Below are positions 11,250 to 19,556 of a stretch of 64,000 nt of DNA, piece after piece; the stretch's first letter is position 1, and each line of letters opens with the position of its first letter. This DNA is from Hyphomicrobiales bacterium. Lineage in GTDB: Bacteria > Pseudomonadota > Alphaproteobacteria > Rhizobiales > Rhizobiaceae. The notes under the pieces are model-generated. The model searched no databases and was not told the DNA's origin. It saw only the letters and a program-made list of their open reading frames with translations. Where the stretch lies: positions 1 through 64,000 of the forward strand of contig UCLB01000010.1 of NCBI GenBank assembly GCA_900473205.1, written 5' to 3'. Made by a program: the position numbers and the translations under genes.

Positions 11250-11279
11250 ATGGCACCTCTCCGGTGCCATTTCTGTTTT
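11250..11279 (+). terminator. Rho-independent terminator after the 45-aa gene
   Basis: Perfect 8-bp stem ATGGCACC/GGTGCCAT with a 5-base loop, followed by TTCTGTTTT on the plus strand. It ends the small-protein transcript. Confidence 0.75.
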
Positions 11280-11295
11280 GGGAAGGTTTTTGTGC

Positions 11296-11326
11296 TAGAG
11301 CGTTTCCCCGTCAAATAGAAACGCTC
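11296..11326. repeat. TAGAGCGTTTCC-type intergenic palindrome
   Basis: GAGCGTTTC and GAAACGCTC form a perfect 9-bp inverted repeat with an 11-base spacer. The TAGAGCG core recurs at 36321 and 52421, so this is a dispersed intergenic element. The rest of the gap from 11327 to 11505 is AT-rich leader with no gene I can support. Confidence 0.6.
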
Positions 11327-11505
11327 GAATTGAACGCATCAAAGAAAACTCACCTGTTCACGCAAAGTGAAAAATTCTAAACACTGCCAATATTACTTTT
11401 CACGATTCCTATCGAATAATTGTTTCTGCACTGTTGCTGCCCTCGCTGTGCCGCCTATCGAAAACAGTTGCGCGTTAACGGATCTTCAGAGGTCGAAGTC
11501 GAGCC

Positions 11506-12801
11506 ATGCAGGACAAAATTCTTCTCATTGAAGACTCCGTTGCTCTATCTCTTTTGCTCACCAGCAAATTCAGGGAGGATATCGCCGCCTCCATCTTCCA
11601 TTGCGACAGCATGAAAGACGCGATAGCGCTATTGGAAGAACACAAGTTCACCCTGGCTCTGACCGGCCTGACCCTGCCGGATGCGCCGCGCGGTGAGATA
11701 CTCAATGTGCTGGAAAAATACAGGGTTCCCACCATCGTCTTCACCGGCACCGTCGATGAACAGGCGCGGCAGCATTATGCCGAAAAGAAAATCATCGATT
11801 ACATCATCAAGGATGGCAAGCGCACCTTCGACACGGTTGTCAAAACCGTCGAGCGGATTTTGACCAACCGGCAATTCTCCATTCTGGTGGTGGATGATGC
11901 CAAGAGCGCCCGCAACAGCCTTGTCGAGATTTTGACCCGCCAGAATTTCAGCGTGCACGAGGCCCATTCGGGCGCGAAAGCGCTGGACATACTGGCTGCC
12001 AATCCCTCCATCCAGCTGGTTATTACCGATTATTTCATGCCGGATATGGATGGCTATGAGCTGACCCGGCTCATTCGCGCCAAACGCTCCTCGGAAGATC
12101 TTCGCATCATTGGCGTCTCCTCCTCTACCGACCGCATGCTGTCGGCGCATTTTCTCAAGGCCGGCGCCTCGGACTTCATCTACAGGCCCTTCGTGCCGGA
12201 AGAGCTGCAGTGCCGCATCGACAACAATGTCGAGACATTGAAGCAGCTGATGCGGTTGCGGGAGCTTGCGGAACGCGATCCTCTGACCGGACTTGCCAAC
12301 CGCCGCTCCTTCTTCGAACAGGGCAATGCGCTACTTGCGGAGATGGAAAAAAGCGATGGCTCTATCCAAGGCGGCGCGGTTGCCATTCTCGATATCGACC
12401 ATTTCAAAACGATCAACGACACACTGGGACACAGCGCCGGTGACAAGGCGCTCAAGCGCCTGGCGCAGCTTCTCGCCAGCCTGTGCGGCCCACAGAACCA
12501 CATTGCCGCGCGCATCGGCGGGGAGGAATTCGCCCTCTTCCTCAAAGGAGTGGATGGAAAGCAGGCCTATGATTTTTGCGAAAGCCTGCGTCTCGCCGTC
12601 GAAAGCAACGGTCACACCATTGGCAGCAGCGAACAGGCGCTGACCATATCCACCGGCGTCGTGGAGTTGGAAAAAGGCGCATCCATCGACAATCAGCTGA
12701 CGGCGGCAGACCAACTGCTTTACATCGCCAAGGCCAAGGGCCGAAATCGCGTTTATTCCGACATCATGATGCGGCAGGAGTTTTTCGAACTCGACCGGTA
12801 G
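11506..12801 (+). CDS. PleD-like diguanylate cyclase with two receiver domains (REC-REC-GGDEF)
   Basis: 431 residues in the order receiver 1 (about 1-120), receiver 2 (about 123-245), GGDEF (about 255-430). Receiver 2 keeps the phospho-acceptor aspartate (VITDYFMPD). Receiver 1 has ALTGLTLPD at that place and lacks the Asp, as in the adaptor receiver of PleD. The active loop is GGEEF, which normally supports c-di-GMP synthesis from two GTP; no RxxD inhibitory site is visible five residues before it. It likely links phosphorylation to c-di-GMP levels in the cytoplasm. A separate, monocistronic gene. Confidence 0.92.
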   Translation: MQDKILLIEDSVALSLLLTSKFREDIAASIFHCDSMKDAIALLEEHKFTLALTGLTLPDAPRGEILNVLEKYRVPTIVFTGTVDEQARQHYAEKKIIDYIIKDGKRTFDTVVKTVERILTNRQFSILVVDDAKSARNSLVEILTRQNFSVHEAHSGAKALDILAANPSIQLVITDYFMPDMDGYELTRLIRAKRSSEDLRIIGVSSSTDRMLSAHFLKAGASDFIYRPFVPEELQCRIDNNVETLKQLMRLRELAERDPLTGLANRRSFFEQGNALLAEMEKSDGSIQGGAVAILDIDHFKTINDTLGHSAGDKALKRLAQLLASLCGPQNHIAARIGGEEFALFLKGVDGKQAYDFCESLRLAVESNGHTIGSSEQALTISTGVVELEKGASIDNQLTAADQLLYIAKAKGRNRVYSDIMMRQEFFELDR

Positions 12802-12812
12802 CCGTCAACTGC

Positions 12813-13574
12813 TCAAAACAGCGACATCTGCGCATCGTCCTTCGGTGCTGGCTTCGGCACAACGGCCAGCGTTTCCGCCACCGGCTCCAGCAATTCAGGC
12901 CCGGTATTGGCAACCTTGTTGACCCTGTCCGACACCGGGATCATCTCGAAAAAATCCTCATCCGCGGATTTCATGAGATCGACAATCTCGCGCGGCTCCT
13001 GCGTTTTGCAATCCAGCCATCGGCTGAAGTCCTCCGACGAAATCACCACCGGCATACGGTCGTGAATACGCGCGATGGAGCGGTTTGCGGAGGTGGTGAG
13101 AATGGCGCCCGTATCGACCTCCGAGCCATCGGCAGAGGACCATGTCTCCATCAATCCGGCAAAAGCGACGATACCACCCCTTTTGGGCTTGATGTAGAAA
13201 GCCTGCGCCTTGCCGCCCTCTTCCTTGGCCGGTCTGCGCCATTCATAAAAGCCCGTGGCAGGAATGAGAATACGCCGGTGGCGCATGGCAGCGCGAAACG
13301 ATGCCTTTCCGATTGCGGTCTCCGAGCGGGCGTTGATCAGCAGCGGAAATTCCTTCGGGTCTTTCACCCAGCCGGGCATGAAACCCCAGCGCACCAGCAT
13401 CGCCTGCCGGTTCGGCAGGTTGCTGCCCGGCTCTGGCCGTGCACCCTCCACGACGATGAGAATGGGCTGTGTCGGCGCGATGTTGAACCGTGCCGGAAAC
13501 TCCTCCAGCCCGATCAGATCCAGATACTCCGCCACCTCTTCCGGCGTCGCATTCAACACAAAGCGCCCACACAT
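12813..13574 (-). CDS. SOS response-associated peptidase (SRAP/YedK/HMCES family)
   Basis: 253 residues beginning MCGRF. Cys2 is the residue that crosslinks to abasic sites in single-stranded DNA in this family. Other conserved blocks are NIAPTQ, the RWGF segment, NARSET and FYEW. Members protect abasic sites during replication. The length is normal. It converges on the diguanylate cyclase gene; a YnfA-family gene lies directly upstream on the same strand, only four bases away, so the two are probably co-transcribed. Confidence 0.93.
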   Translation of the reverse strand: MCGRFVLNATPEEVAEYLDLIGLEEFPARFNIAPTQPILIVVEGARPEPGSNLPNRQAMLVRWGFMPGWVKDPKEFPLLINARSETAIGKASFRAAMRHRRILIPATGFYEWRRPAKEEGGKAQAFYIKPKRGGIVAFAGLMETWSSADGSEVDTGAILTTSANRSIARIHDRMPVVISSEDFSRWLDCKTQEPREIVDLMKSADEDFFEMIPVSDRVNKVANTGPELLEPVAETLAVVPKPAPKDDAQMSLF

Positions 13575-13577
13575 GGC

Positions 13578-13901
13578 TTAACCTCTCGGTGCAAACAGAA
13601 TGAGCGAGGCACCCGCCAGACAAATGGCTCCGCCCGCAACATCCCAGCGATCCGGCACATGCCCCTCCACACTCCACAGCCAGATCAATGAGGCAACAAT
13701 ATAGATGCCGCCATAAGCCGCATAAGCCCGCCCCGCCGCTTCCGTCGGCACCAGCGCCAGCAACCACGCAAAAGCCGCCAGCGAAACCATACCCGGCACC
13801 AGCCAACCCACCGACTTGCCCATGCGCAGCCAGGCCCAGAAAGCAAAGCATCCAGCAATCTCGGCAAGCGCTGCGGCGGCATAGATGAGGTAGAGTTTCA
13901 T
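13578..13901 (-). CDS. YnfA/UPF0060 family small membrane protein
   Basis: A 107-residue protein of four predicted transmembrane helices, matching YnfA (UPF0060). Typical features are an N-terminal [14 protein letters not shown] helix, the loop [12 protein letters not shown] and [17 protein letters not shown] near the end. Some YnfA proteins behave as small multidrug-resistance-like transporters. The open frame extends upstream to 14042, but homology starts at the ATG at 13901. It is divergent from parDE. Confidence 0.88.
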   Translation of the reverse strand: MKLYLIYAAAALAEIAGCFAFWAWLRMGKSVGWLVPGMVSLAAFAWLLALVPTEAAGRAYAAYGGIYIVASLIWLWSVEGHVPDRWDVAGGAICLAGASLILFAPRG

Positions 13902-13993
13902 GACCGGCGTTCCAAATTCGATTCTCTCTGCCGATGATACCGCACAGGGTCGTCGTGGTAATAGCCACTGTGTTTTCTGTGGCAAACACCACA

Positions 13994-14020
13994 GACTGGT
14001 GGTAAGAATTGCCACCAGTC
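13994..14020. promoter_or_regulatory. Palindromic operator candidate upstream of parD
   Basis: GACTGGTGG and CCACCAGTC form a perfect 9-bp inverted repeat with an 9-base spacer, ending 15 bases before the parD ATG. A second imperfect inverted repeat around CCACTGTG/CACAG lies just upstream. ParD antitoxins repress their own promoters through such palindromes, so this is a likely operator; it is untested. Confidence 0.55.
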
Positions 14021-14035
14021 TTTCTGGAGTTTGAC

Positions 14036-14311
14036 ATGGCAAATGTACAAAAAATCAGCGTCTCCATGACGCCCCAGCACGCAGAAATTCTGCGAGATGC
14101 GGTGGAAAGCGGCGCCTATGCCAGCGGTAGCGAAGTCATTCGCGAAGCCATGCGGGACTGGGCGGCGAAATGGGCACAACGACGCGGCGACATTGCTGGT
14201 ATGCGCGAGATGTGGGCCGAAGGGAAAGCCAGCGGACCTGCCACCGAAGTCGACCTGGACGCAGTTCTCGAAGAGGCCCGCGCTGAACTGGCCTCCCTTC
14301 CGAAACAATGA
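14036..14311 (+). CDS. parD: ParD-family antitoxin (ribbon-helix-helix)
   Basis: 91 residues. The N terminus ([17 protein letters not shown]) and the following [17 protein letters not shown] helix pair are typical of the ParD/CopG ribbon-helix-helix DNA-binding fold; the acidic C-terminal tail would wrap the toxin. The open frame starts earlier, but the ATG at 14036 has the GGAGTTT site and fits the family. It overlaps parE by 4 bases (ATGA). The antitoxin is expected to neutralise ParE and autoregulate the operon. Confidence 0.9.
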   Translation: MANVQKISVSMTPQHAEILRDAVESGAYASGSEVIREAMRDWAAKWAQRRGDIAGMREMWAEGKASGPATEVDLDAVLEEARAELASLPKQ

Positions 14312-14637
14312 AGGCAAAGCTCGTCTGGACACCGCTGGCGCGCGCGGACGTCAAGAAAATCTATATCGATCTGGGCAAAGTCAACCCGCATAGTGCCGAG
14401 CGGTATTTTCAGCGCATTCGCTCAAAAATCGATATTCTGGCGCAACACCCTCGAGCCGGCGAGAGGCATCCTGAAATTTTCCGCTCTGCCCGCATGCTTG
14501 TGGAGGCACCTTATGTGATACTCTACGAGACGATACCGGATGCTGAAGACGAAGACGTGCATATCGTGGAAATCGTTCGCGTCATCGATGGCCGCCGTGA
14601 TTTGACTGCTCTTTTCGGAAATGACCCGTCATCATAA
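14308..14637 (+). CDS. parE: ParE-family toxin
   Basis: 109 residues of the RelE/ParE superfamily. Conserved parts include the N-terminal WTPLARADVKKIY segment, RIRSKIDILAQHPRAGER, and the strand pair VLYET/VHIVEIVRVIDGRRD. ParE toxins usually poison DNA gyrase. The gene is coupled to parD by a 4-base overlap. A GST gene follows 12 bases later, probably by chance. Confidence 0.9.
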   Translation: MKAKLVWTPLARADVKKIYIDLGKVNPHSAERYFQRIRSKIDILAQHPRAGERHPEIFRSARMLVEAPYVILYETIPDAEDEDVHIVEIVRVIDGRRDLTALFGNDPSS

Positions 14638-14649
14638 GTGAGCACAGTT

Positions 14650-15330
14650 ATGTCCCTTACGCTTTACCTCCATCCGCTTTCATCCTTCTGCCAGAAAGTT
14701 CTCATTGCGCTTTATGAAAATGAGATGCCTTTTGAACCGGTTGCGGTCAATTTTGGTGATGCTGAATCAAGAGAAGATTTCTTCTCCCGCTGGCCTATCG
14801 GCAAGATTCCCGTGCTGCATGACAGTGCCACCGGTATGGACATCCCTGAAACCAGCATCATGATTGAGTATGTTCAGCAGCATTATCCGGGTACAGCGCA
14901 GCTTTTGCCTGATGATGCGGAGCAGGCGTTGCAGGTGCGGCTTTGGGACCGGTTCTTCGATCTCTATGTCAACGTGCCGATGCAGCGGATCGTCGGTGAG
15001 AGGCTGCGGCCCAAAGGCAGTCTGGACCCACATGGTGTCGCGGAAGCCTTTGCGATGCTGGATAAGGCCTATGCCGTTCTTGAAAAGCATATGGCAGGGC
15101 GGCAATGGGCGGGGGCGGATCATTTTTCCATGGCCGACTGCGCGGCGAGCCCTGCCCTGTTTTACGCCTCCATCCTTCACCCGTTCAGCGATGACATGCC
15201 AAACACCAATGCCTATTTCGAGCGACTGGTAGAGCGACCGTCGATAAAGCGTACCATTGCCGAGGCGCGGCCCTATTTTCAGTATTTTCCATACAACGAG
15301 AAGATGCCGCCACGTTTCCTGCAAGGTTGA
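14650..15330 (+). CDS. Glutathione S-transferase family protein
   Basis: About 226 residues: an N-terminal thioredoxin-like domain (LYLHPLSSFCQKV, a Ser/Cys-containing glutathione-site region, and IPETSIMIEYVQ with the conserved E-S/T pair) and a C-terminal helical domain (GADHFSMADCAAS). A cytosolic GST of unassigned substrate. The GTG at 14638 also opens the frame, but the ATG at 14650 matches the family start. Confidence 0.88.
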   Translation: MSLTLYLHPLSSFCQKVLIALYENEMPFEPVAVNFGDAESREDFFSRWPIGKIPVLHDSATGMDIPETSIMIEYVQQHYPGTAQLLPDDAEQALQVRLWDRFFDLYVNVPMQRIVGERLRPKGSLDPHGVAEAFAMLDKAYAVLEKHMAGRQWAGADHFSMADCAASPALFYASILHPFSDDMPNTNAYFERLVERPSIKRTIAEARPYFQYFPYNEKMPPRFLQG

Positions 15331-15367
15331 GGTCATAATGAAGGGTCTTACTCCTTAAGGACACCGC

Positions 15368-15787
15368 ATGCCCCTGCCTCAACCTGCCTCTTCCGCAATT
15401 CTTCGCCGTGGCGACCGCGTGCTGCTTGTGCGGCGCATCAATCCGCCATCGCAGGATATGTTCGCCTTTCCCGGTGGTCGTGGCGAGCCGGGCGAGACGC
15501 CGGAAGAGACGGCGCTGCGGGAACTTCATGAAGAAACCGGCATCGTCGCGCGTCATCCACAGCTTTTCGCGACCTATGATCTGCCCAGCCATGACGCTGA
15601 CGGACATTTGACCAGCCACTTTTTTCTATCGGTCTACACTGTGGAGGCCGATGCGCAAGCCGTTGTACTGGCGGCAGACGATGCTGCGGATGCGGGCTGG
15701 TACACGCTGGATGAAATCCGCCGCCTGCCCGCGCCTGATAGCGTTGTGGAATGCGCCGAACGTGTGCTCGGCCAGTTGCAATGCTGA
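15368..15787 (+). CDS. NUDIX hydrolase
   Basis: 139 residues with a complete Nudix box running from GEPGET to REL-EETGI, the metal-binding helix that hydrolyses nucleoside diphosphates linked to another moiety. It is an ADP-ribose-pyrophosphatase-like short member; the exact substrate is unknown. The start has an AAGGA ribosome site. Its stop overlaps potential early starts of the following secreted-protein gene. Confidence 0.9.
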   Translation: MPLPQPASSAILRRGDRVLLVRRINPPSQDMFAFPGGRGEPGETPEETALRELHEETGIVARHPQLFATYDLPSHDADGHLTSHFFLSVYTVEADAQAVVLAADDAADAGWYTLDEIRRLPAPDSVVECAERVLGQLQC

Positions 15788-15837
15788 GCAGAATCGCGGC
15801 TATCTGTGGCCAAGTTGTTGAAACGACATGTCGGGTA

Positions 15838-16278
15838 ATGCGTAGACTGATGAAACGACGGATTTGGCTCTCTCTGCTTTTAAGCCTCGGCATGACCATG
15901 CCGTTGGCATCGCAGCTTGGTGCGCAGCCGTCGGTCCAATCCGTTCCACCGCCACCCGCGCAAGACGAAAAGCCCGCCCCTTACGATAACCAGATGGCGC
16001 GGCTGTCTGAAATTTTGGGTGCCGTGCAATATCTGCGCACGCTGTGCCCAGCCACCGGTTCGGAAGAGTGGCGCAAGGCGATGAGCGATCTGTTAGCGGC
16101 AGATACCGCCAATGAGCCACAACGCAAGCAACGCATGACGGCTGCTTTCAACCGTGGTTACCGCACATTTGCGGCAGTGCACACGGCCTGCACACCGGCG
16201 GCAATCGCCGCAGAAGAGAAATACCGTATCGAAGGGGCAACACTGGCGCAAGAAATCGCGTCAAGGTTTGGAAATTAG
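15838..16278 (+). CDS. TIGR02301-family exported protein
   Basis: About 146 residues. A basic start (MRRLMKRR) and a hydrophobic run ending near SQLGAQ look like a signal peptide, followed by a Pro-rich linker and the conserved segment YLRTLCPATGSEEWR with a later CTPAA, matching the alphaproteobacterial TIGR02301 family. Two cysteines could form a disulphide in the periplasm. The start could be the ATG at 15838 or at 15850; no clear ribosome site separates them. The function is unknown. Confidence 0.75.
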   Translation: MRRLMKRRIWLSLLLSLGMTMPLASQLGAQPSVQSVPPPPAQDEKPAPYDNQMARLSEILGAVQYLRTLCPATGSEEWRKAMSDLLAADTANEPQRKQRMTAAFNRGYRTFAAVHTACTPAAIAAEEKYRIEGATLAQEIASRFGN

Positions 16279-16297
16279 AGGTTTATTAACCTCTTTT
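16277..16297 (+). terminator. Hairpin terminator overlapping the TIGR02301 stop
   Basis: AGAGGTT/AACCTCT, a 7-bp stem with a 4-base loop followed by TTT; it begins in the stop codon at 16276-16278. The T-run is short, so it is moderately supported. Confidence 0.5.
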
Positions 16298-16382
16298 GGC
16301 CGCAGGCCGTGCCGTTTTGATAAAAGACTGTTAGAGTTGTTAACAGGGTGGTAACGAGTTGCCTGCCTGTCGAGGATGAAAG

Positions 16383-16640
16383 ATGCAAACAAGCCGTAAC
16401 GAAATCCACGATATGATCGTGCATGAAAAAATGCAGGTCGCTCTGGAACATCAGAACGAAGCATGGGCCGATGGTATGGCCGATGGCATCGAGCCGGAGA
16501 TCATCGCAGACGCCGCTATCGCTTTGGCCATGCGTGAAACCATCCGTATGCACGGCGAAGCAGGCGCAGAAGCCATGCTGGAATCGCTGCGCCAGCGGAT
16601 GCTCGAGGGCGAATTTTCCCCTCATCGCATTATTCAATAA
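16383..16640 (+). CDS. Small acidic hypothetical protein, 85 residues
   Basis: 85 residues with a GAGGATGAAAG ribosome site. It is mostly helical and acidic, with an AALAMRETIRMHG-type central helix and repeated Met/Glu. It has no signal peptide or membrane helix. It is placed between two exported-protein genes. I do not recognise a family; the good start signal and codon pattern support a real gene. Confidence 0.65.
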   Translation: MQTSRNEIHDMIVHEKMQVALEHQNEAWADGMADGIEPEIIADAAIALAMRETIRMHGEAGAEAMLESLRQRMLEGEFSPHRIIQ

Positions 16641-16654
16641 GCCGGAGTTCAGTC

Positions 16655-17404
16655 ATGTCTCGCTCTCGCAAGGGGCTTTTGCGGTCTTCTGCCGCTCTTT
16701 CCTTGATGCTGTCCCTGACGCTCGCCACCGTCAGCCTTACCCATAATGCCTACGCGCTTTCAGAACTGAGACCGGCTCAAAATCCGTCGAGCAGCGAAAG
16801 CGACAAACCTGCGGACAAGCAGCAACCGGTAGAGCCCGAGGCAATCGAAGGTGATTCGGATGGCATCCCCCTGCCCGACCCGTTGGTGAACCGCTCCTCC
16901 GGCCAGCAGACAGCCCCGCAGCAGAATGATGCACCGCAGATTTCCGCGCAGATCGAACATGATATCAGCAAGGCACCGGAGCCTGTGCGCCGCCTGCGCC
17001 AGCTGATCATCGATGCAGCCTCCACCGGCGACATCGAAAAACTGCGCCCGCTCGTCAATCCCGGCCCCAACCAGGCACGCGTGGATGGCGATGGCGAAGA
17101 CCCGATTGCCGCGCTGAAAAGCTTCTCTGGCGATCCTGACGGGCTGGAAGTTCTGGCCATCATCATCGATCTTCTCTCCACCGGTTATGCCCATGTCGAT
17201 GTCGGCACACCGGATGAAATGTATGTCTTCCCCTATTTCGCTGGAAAGTCGCTGACCACGCTGACGCCGCCGGAAAAGGTGGAACTGCTGCGCATCATCA
17301 CAGCGGGTGACCTGGCAGACATGCAGGAATATGGCAATTACAGCTTTTACCGCATCGGCATCTCCAAGGATGGCCAGTGGAAGTTCTTCACTGCAGGCGA
17401 CTAA
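16655..17404 (+). CDS. Exported hypothetical protein
   Basis: 249 residues. A signal peptide (basic MSRSRKGLLR then a Leu/Ala-rich core, probable cleavage after AYA) is followed by a low-complexity linker rich in Ser, Asp, Gln and Pro (about 35-100), then a folded C-terminal domain with EPVRRLRQLIIDAAS, a Gly-containing loop and a final FYRIGISKDGQWKFFTAGD strand pair. It resembles periplasmic proteins seen in Rhizobiaceae. The function is unknown. It starts 14 bases after the 85-residue gene, likely the same operon. Confidence 0.75.
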   Translation: MSRSRKGLLRSSAALSLMLSLTLATVSLTHNAYALSELRPAQNPSSSESDKPADKQQPVEPEAIEGDSDGIPLPDPLVNRSSGQQTAPQQNDAPQISAQIEHDISKAPEPVRRLRQLIIDAASTGDIEKLRPLVNPGPNQARVDGDGEDPIAALKSFSGDPDGLEVLAIIIDLLSTGYAHVDVGTPDEMYVFPYFAGKSLTTLTPPEKVELLRIITAGDLADMQEYGNYSFYRIGISKDGQWKFFTAGD

Positions 17405-17462
17405 GGTCGCCGTTGCCGACTGAGGTCACTGCGCTTGCCGTTGCTGCTTAAAAACCCTAACT

Positions 17463-17486
17463 GTTCAGGTAACAACGAACCTGAAC
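17463..17486. promoter_or_regulatory. Inverted repeat upstream of the YgfZ gene
   Basis: GTTCAGGT and ACCTGAAC, a perfect 8-bp inverted repeat with an 8-base spacer, ends 10 bases before the YgfZ start. It could be an operator or a leader hairpin covering the ribosome site region; no regulator is evident. Confidence 0.35.
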
Positions 17487-17496
17487 GGTAAAGCTG

Positions 17497-18345
17497 ATGT
17501 CCTCCGCCTTTCTCAACGACCGCGCCTTCATCCATGTCTCCGGCACCGGAGCCACGGATTTTCTGCAAAATCTCATCACCCCCGATCTCGACTCGCTGCC
17601 TGCTGGCGAAGCTCGCCCGGGCGCGCTTTTGACGCCGCAGGGCAAGATCATGTTCGAGTTCCTGATCTGGCGCGATGGCGAAGGTTATGTTCTGGAAACG
17701 GGTGGTGACCAGCAAGACGCACTGCTGCGCCGCCTGACCATGTACAAGCTGCGCGCACCGGTGGATTTAAAGGCGGGCGAAGCCAAGGGCGCCAGTGTGT
17801 TCTGGGACGAAGCCGCACCTGAGGACGCGATCAAAGACAGCCGCTTCGCCAAGGCAAGCCTCGAACTTTATCGCCTACCCGGCCACTCTGCCTCTGCCGA
17901 CGCCTCCAGCTATGATGGCCTGCGCATCGCTAACGGCATCGTTGTCGCTGGTATCGATTACCCCCTGAGCGATGCCTTCCCGCATGATGTGCTGATGGAC
18001 GTGAATGACGGCGTTTCCTTCAAAAAAGGCTGCTTCGTCGGCCAGGAAGTCGTCTCGCGTATGAAGCACCGTGGCACTGCACGTCGTCGCGTGGTCACTG
18101 TCACAGCAGAGGCAGACCTGCCCGCTACCGGCACAGACATCCTCACTGGCGGCAAGCCCATTGGCACGCTTGGCACCGTCATCGGAAAGCAGGGCCTTGC
18201 CATCATCCGCACGGACCGCGCTGCAGATGCCATGGCATCTGGCACCGATATCACCACCGGCGGCATTGCCGTGACAGTAGCCCTGCCCGCATGGAGTGGC
18301 CTTGGCTTTCCCGCTGTCGATCCGGCAGCCACTGCGGAAGACTGA
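17497..18345 (+). CDS. ygfZ: YgfZ/GcvT-like folate-binding protein
   Basis: 282 residues of the folate-binding YgfZ family, which supports assembly or repair of iron-sulphur enzymes. The hallmark K-G-C-x-x-G-Q-E motif is present (KKGCFVGQEVVSRMKHRG). The N-terminal FIHVSGTGATDFLQNL block is the aminomethyltransferase-like fold. An HD-domain gene begins 3 bases after its stop, so the two are an operon. Confidence 0.92.
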   Translation: MSSAFLNDRAFIHVSGTGATDFLQNLITPDLDSLPAGEARPGALLTPQGKIMFEFLIWRDGEGYVLETGGDQQDALLRRLTMYKLRAPVDLKAGEAKGASVFWDEAAPEDAIKDSRFAKASLELYRLPGHSASADASSYDGLRIANGIVVAGIDYPLSDAFPHDVLMDVNDGVSFKKGCFVGQEVVSRMKHRGTARRRVVTVTAEADLPATGTDILTGGKPIGTLGTVIGKQGLAIIRTDRAADAMASGTDITTGGIAVTVALPAWSGLGFPAVDPAATAED

Positions 18346-18347
18346 CC

Positions 18348-18959
18348 GTGGCGAGCGTTAAAACACCGCGCGCATGGCAGCGCATGCTTTCCGGCAGACG
18401 GCTCGATCTGCTGGACCCCTCACCGCTTGATGTGGAACTGGCAGATATCGCCCAGGGCCTTGCGCGTGTGGCGCGCTGGAACGGCCAGACGCGTGGCGAT
18501 CACGCTTTTTCGGTTGCGCAACACAGCATCATTGTCGAACATGTGTTTTGCCGTATGAATGCAACAGCCTCACCGAACGATATGCTGATGGCGCTTCTGC
18601 ATGATGCGCCAGAATATGTCATTGGCGATATGATTTCGCCGTTCAAATCCGTGGTCGGTGGCGGCTACAAGAGCGTGGAAAAGCGGCTGGAAGCCGCCGT
18701 GCATCTGCGTTTCGCTCTCCCGCCGCACGCCAGCCGCGATCTCAAGGATCGCATCAAGAAAGCCGACACGGTGGCCGCCTATTTCGAGGCGACTGAACTT
18801 GCCGGCTTCTCCATGGCGGAAGCACAGAAGTTCTTCGGCCTGCCGCGCGGCATATCCAGAGACATGATCGAGATCGACCCCGTGCCTGCCCTTGAAGCTC
18901 AAAGCCGTTTCATCGCGCGCTTCGAAGCCATCGAACTGCTGCGAAAGGCCAAGGCATGA
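18348..18959 (+). CDS. HD-domain phosphohydrolase (YfbR-like)
   Basis: 203 residues from a GTG start. HD motif residues are visible in HAFSVAQHS, LLHDAPEY and the later KKADTVAAYFEA. The family includes the 5'-deoxynucleotidase YfbR, which dephosphorylates dNMPs; the exact substrate here is inferred. The next gene starts in its stop codon (ATGA overlap at 18956). Confidence 0.85.
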   Translation: MASVKTPRAWQRMLSGRRLDLLDPSPLDVELADIAQGLARVARWNGQTRGDHAFSVAQHSIIVEHVFCRMNATASPNDMLMALLHDAPEYVIGDMISPFKSVVGGGYKSVEKRLEAAVHLRFALPPHASRDLKDRIKKADTVAAYFEATELAGFSMAEAQKFFGLPRGISRDMIEIDPVPALEAQSRFIARFEAIELLRKAKA

Positions 18960-19474
18960 CTGCCATTGTTGTTTGCCCGCTCTCGCGCATCGGCGAAATG
19001 GCCGTGCGCCACAAGTCCCGCGAAATGGTGACACTGATTGCCAAGGAACAGGCCTTCCACCGCCCCGCCGTCATTGCCGCAGACAGGCATCTGACGCTGC
19101 AAATGAACGACATTACCTTCAAGGGCACCGACAAGCTGATTGCGCCTGACGATCTGCATGTCCAGCAATTGATCGATTTTGCCCATGGCTGGGACCAAAC
19201 CGCCCCGCTGCTGATCCATTGCTGGATGGGCGTGTCCCGCTCTCCGGCTGCTGCCATCATCGTTGCCCTCACAGTCCAGCCGGATCAGGACGATGCGGTG
19301 CTTGCCGCACGGCTTCGCACCGTTTCTCCCTATGCCACGCCCAACGCCCGCATCATCGAAATCGGTGACCGGCTGCTCGGTCGCGGCGGCGCGCTGGTGA
19401 CCGCGATCAAAAAAATCGGGCGCGGCGCAGATACGGATGGCAACGTGCCTTTCGTTTTGCCGCTTCAGGCGTAA
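18956..19474 (+). CDS. Tyrosine/dual-specificity protein phosphatase-like protein
   Basis: 172 residues with the CX5R signature in IHCWMGVSRSPAA (Cys nucleophile, Arg phosphate binder), typical of the PTP superfamily. The N-terminal VVCPLSRIGEMAV and the central GTDKLIAPDDLHV loop (possible general acid Asp) resemble alphaproteobacterial predicted protein tyrosine phosphatases. It is coupled to the HD gene upstream; both are phosphoester hydrolases. Confidence 0.85.
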   Translation: MTAIVVCPLSRIGEMAVRHKSREMVTLIAKEQAFHRPAVIAADRHLTLQMNDITFKGTDKLIAPDDLHVQQLIDFAHGWDQTAPLLIHCWMGVSRSPAAAIIVALTVQPDQDDAVLAARLRTVSPYATPNARIIEIGDRLLGRGGALVTAIKKIGRGADTDGNVPFVLPLQA

Positions 19475-19556
19475 TCACCCAAAAATCGGAACTCACCTCT
19501 TCGTCATTCGTTACGAAATCGAGTGAATTTGAAACAAATCGAACAAGGGCAGTTTT

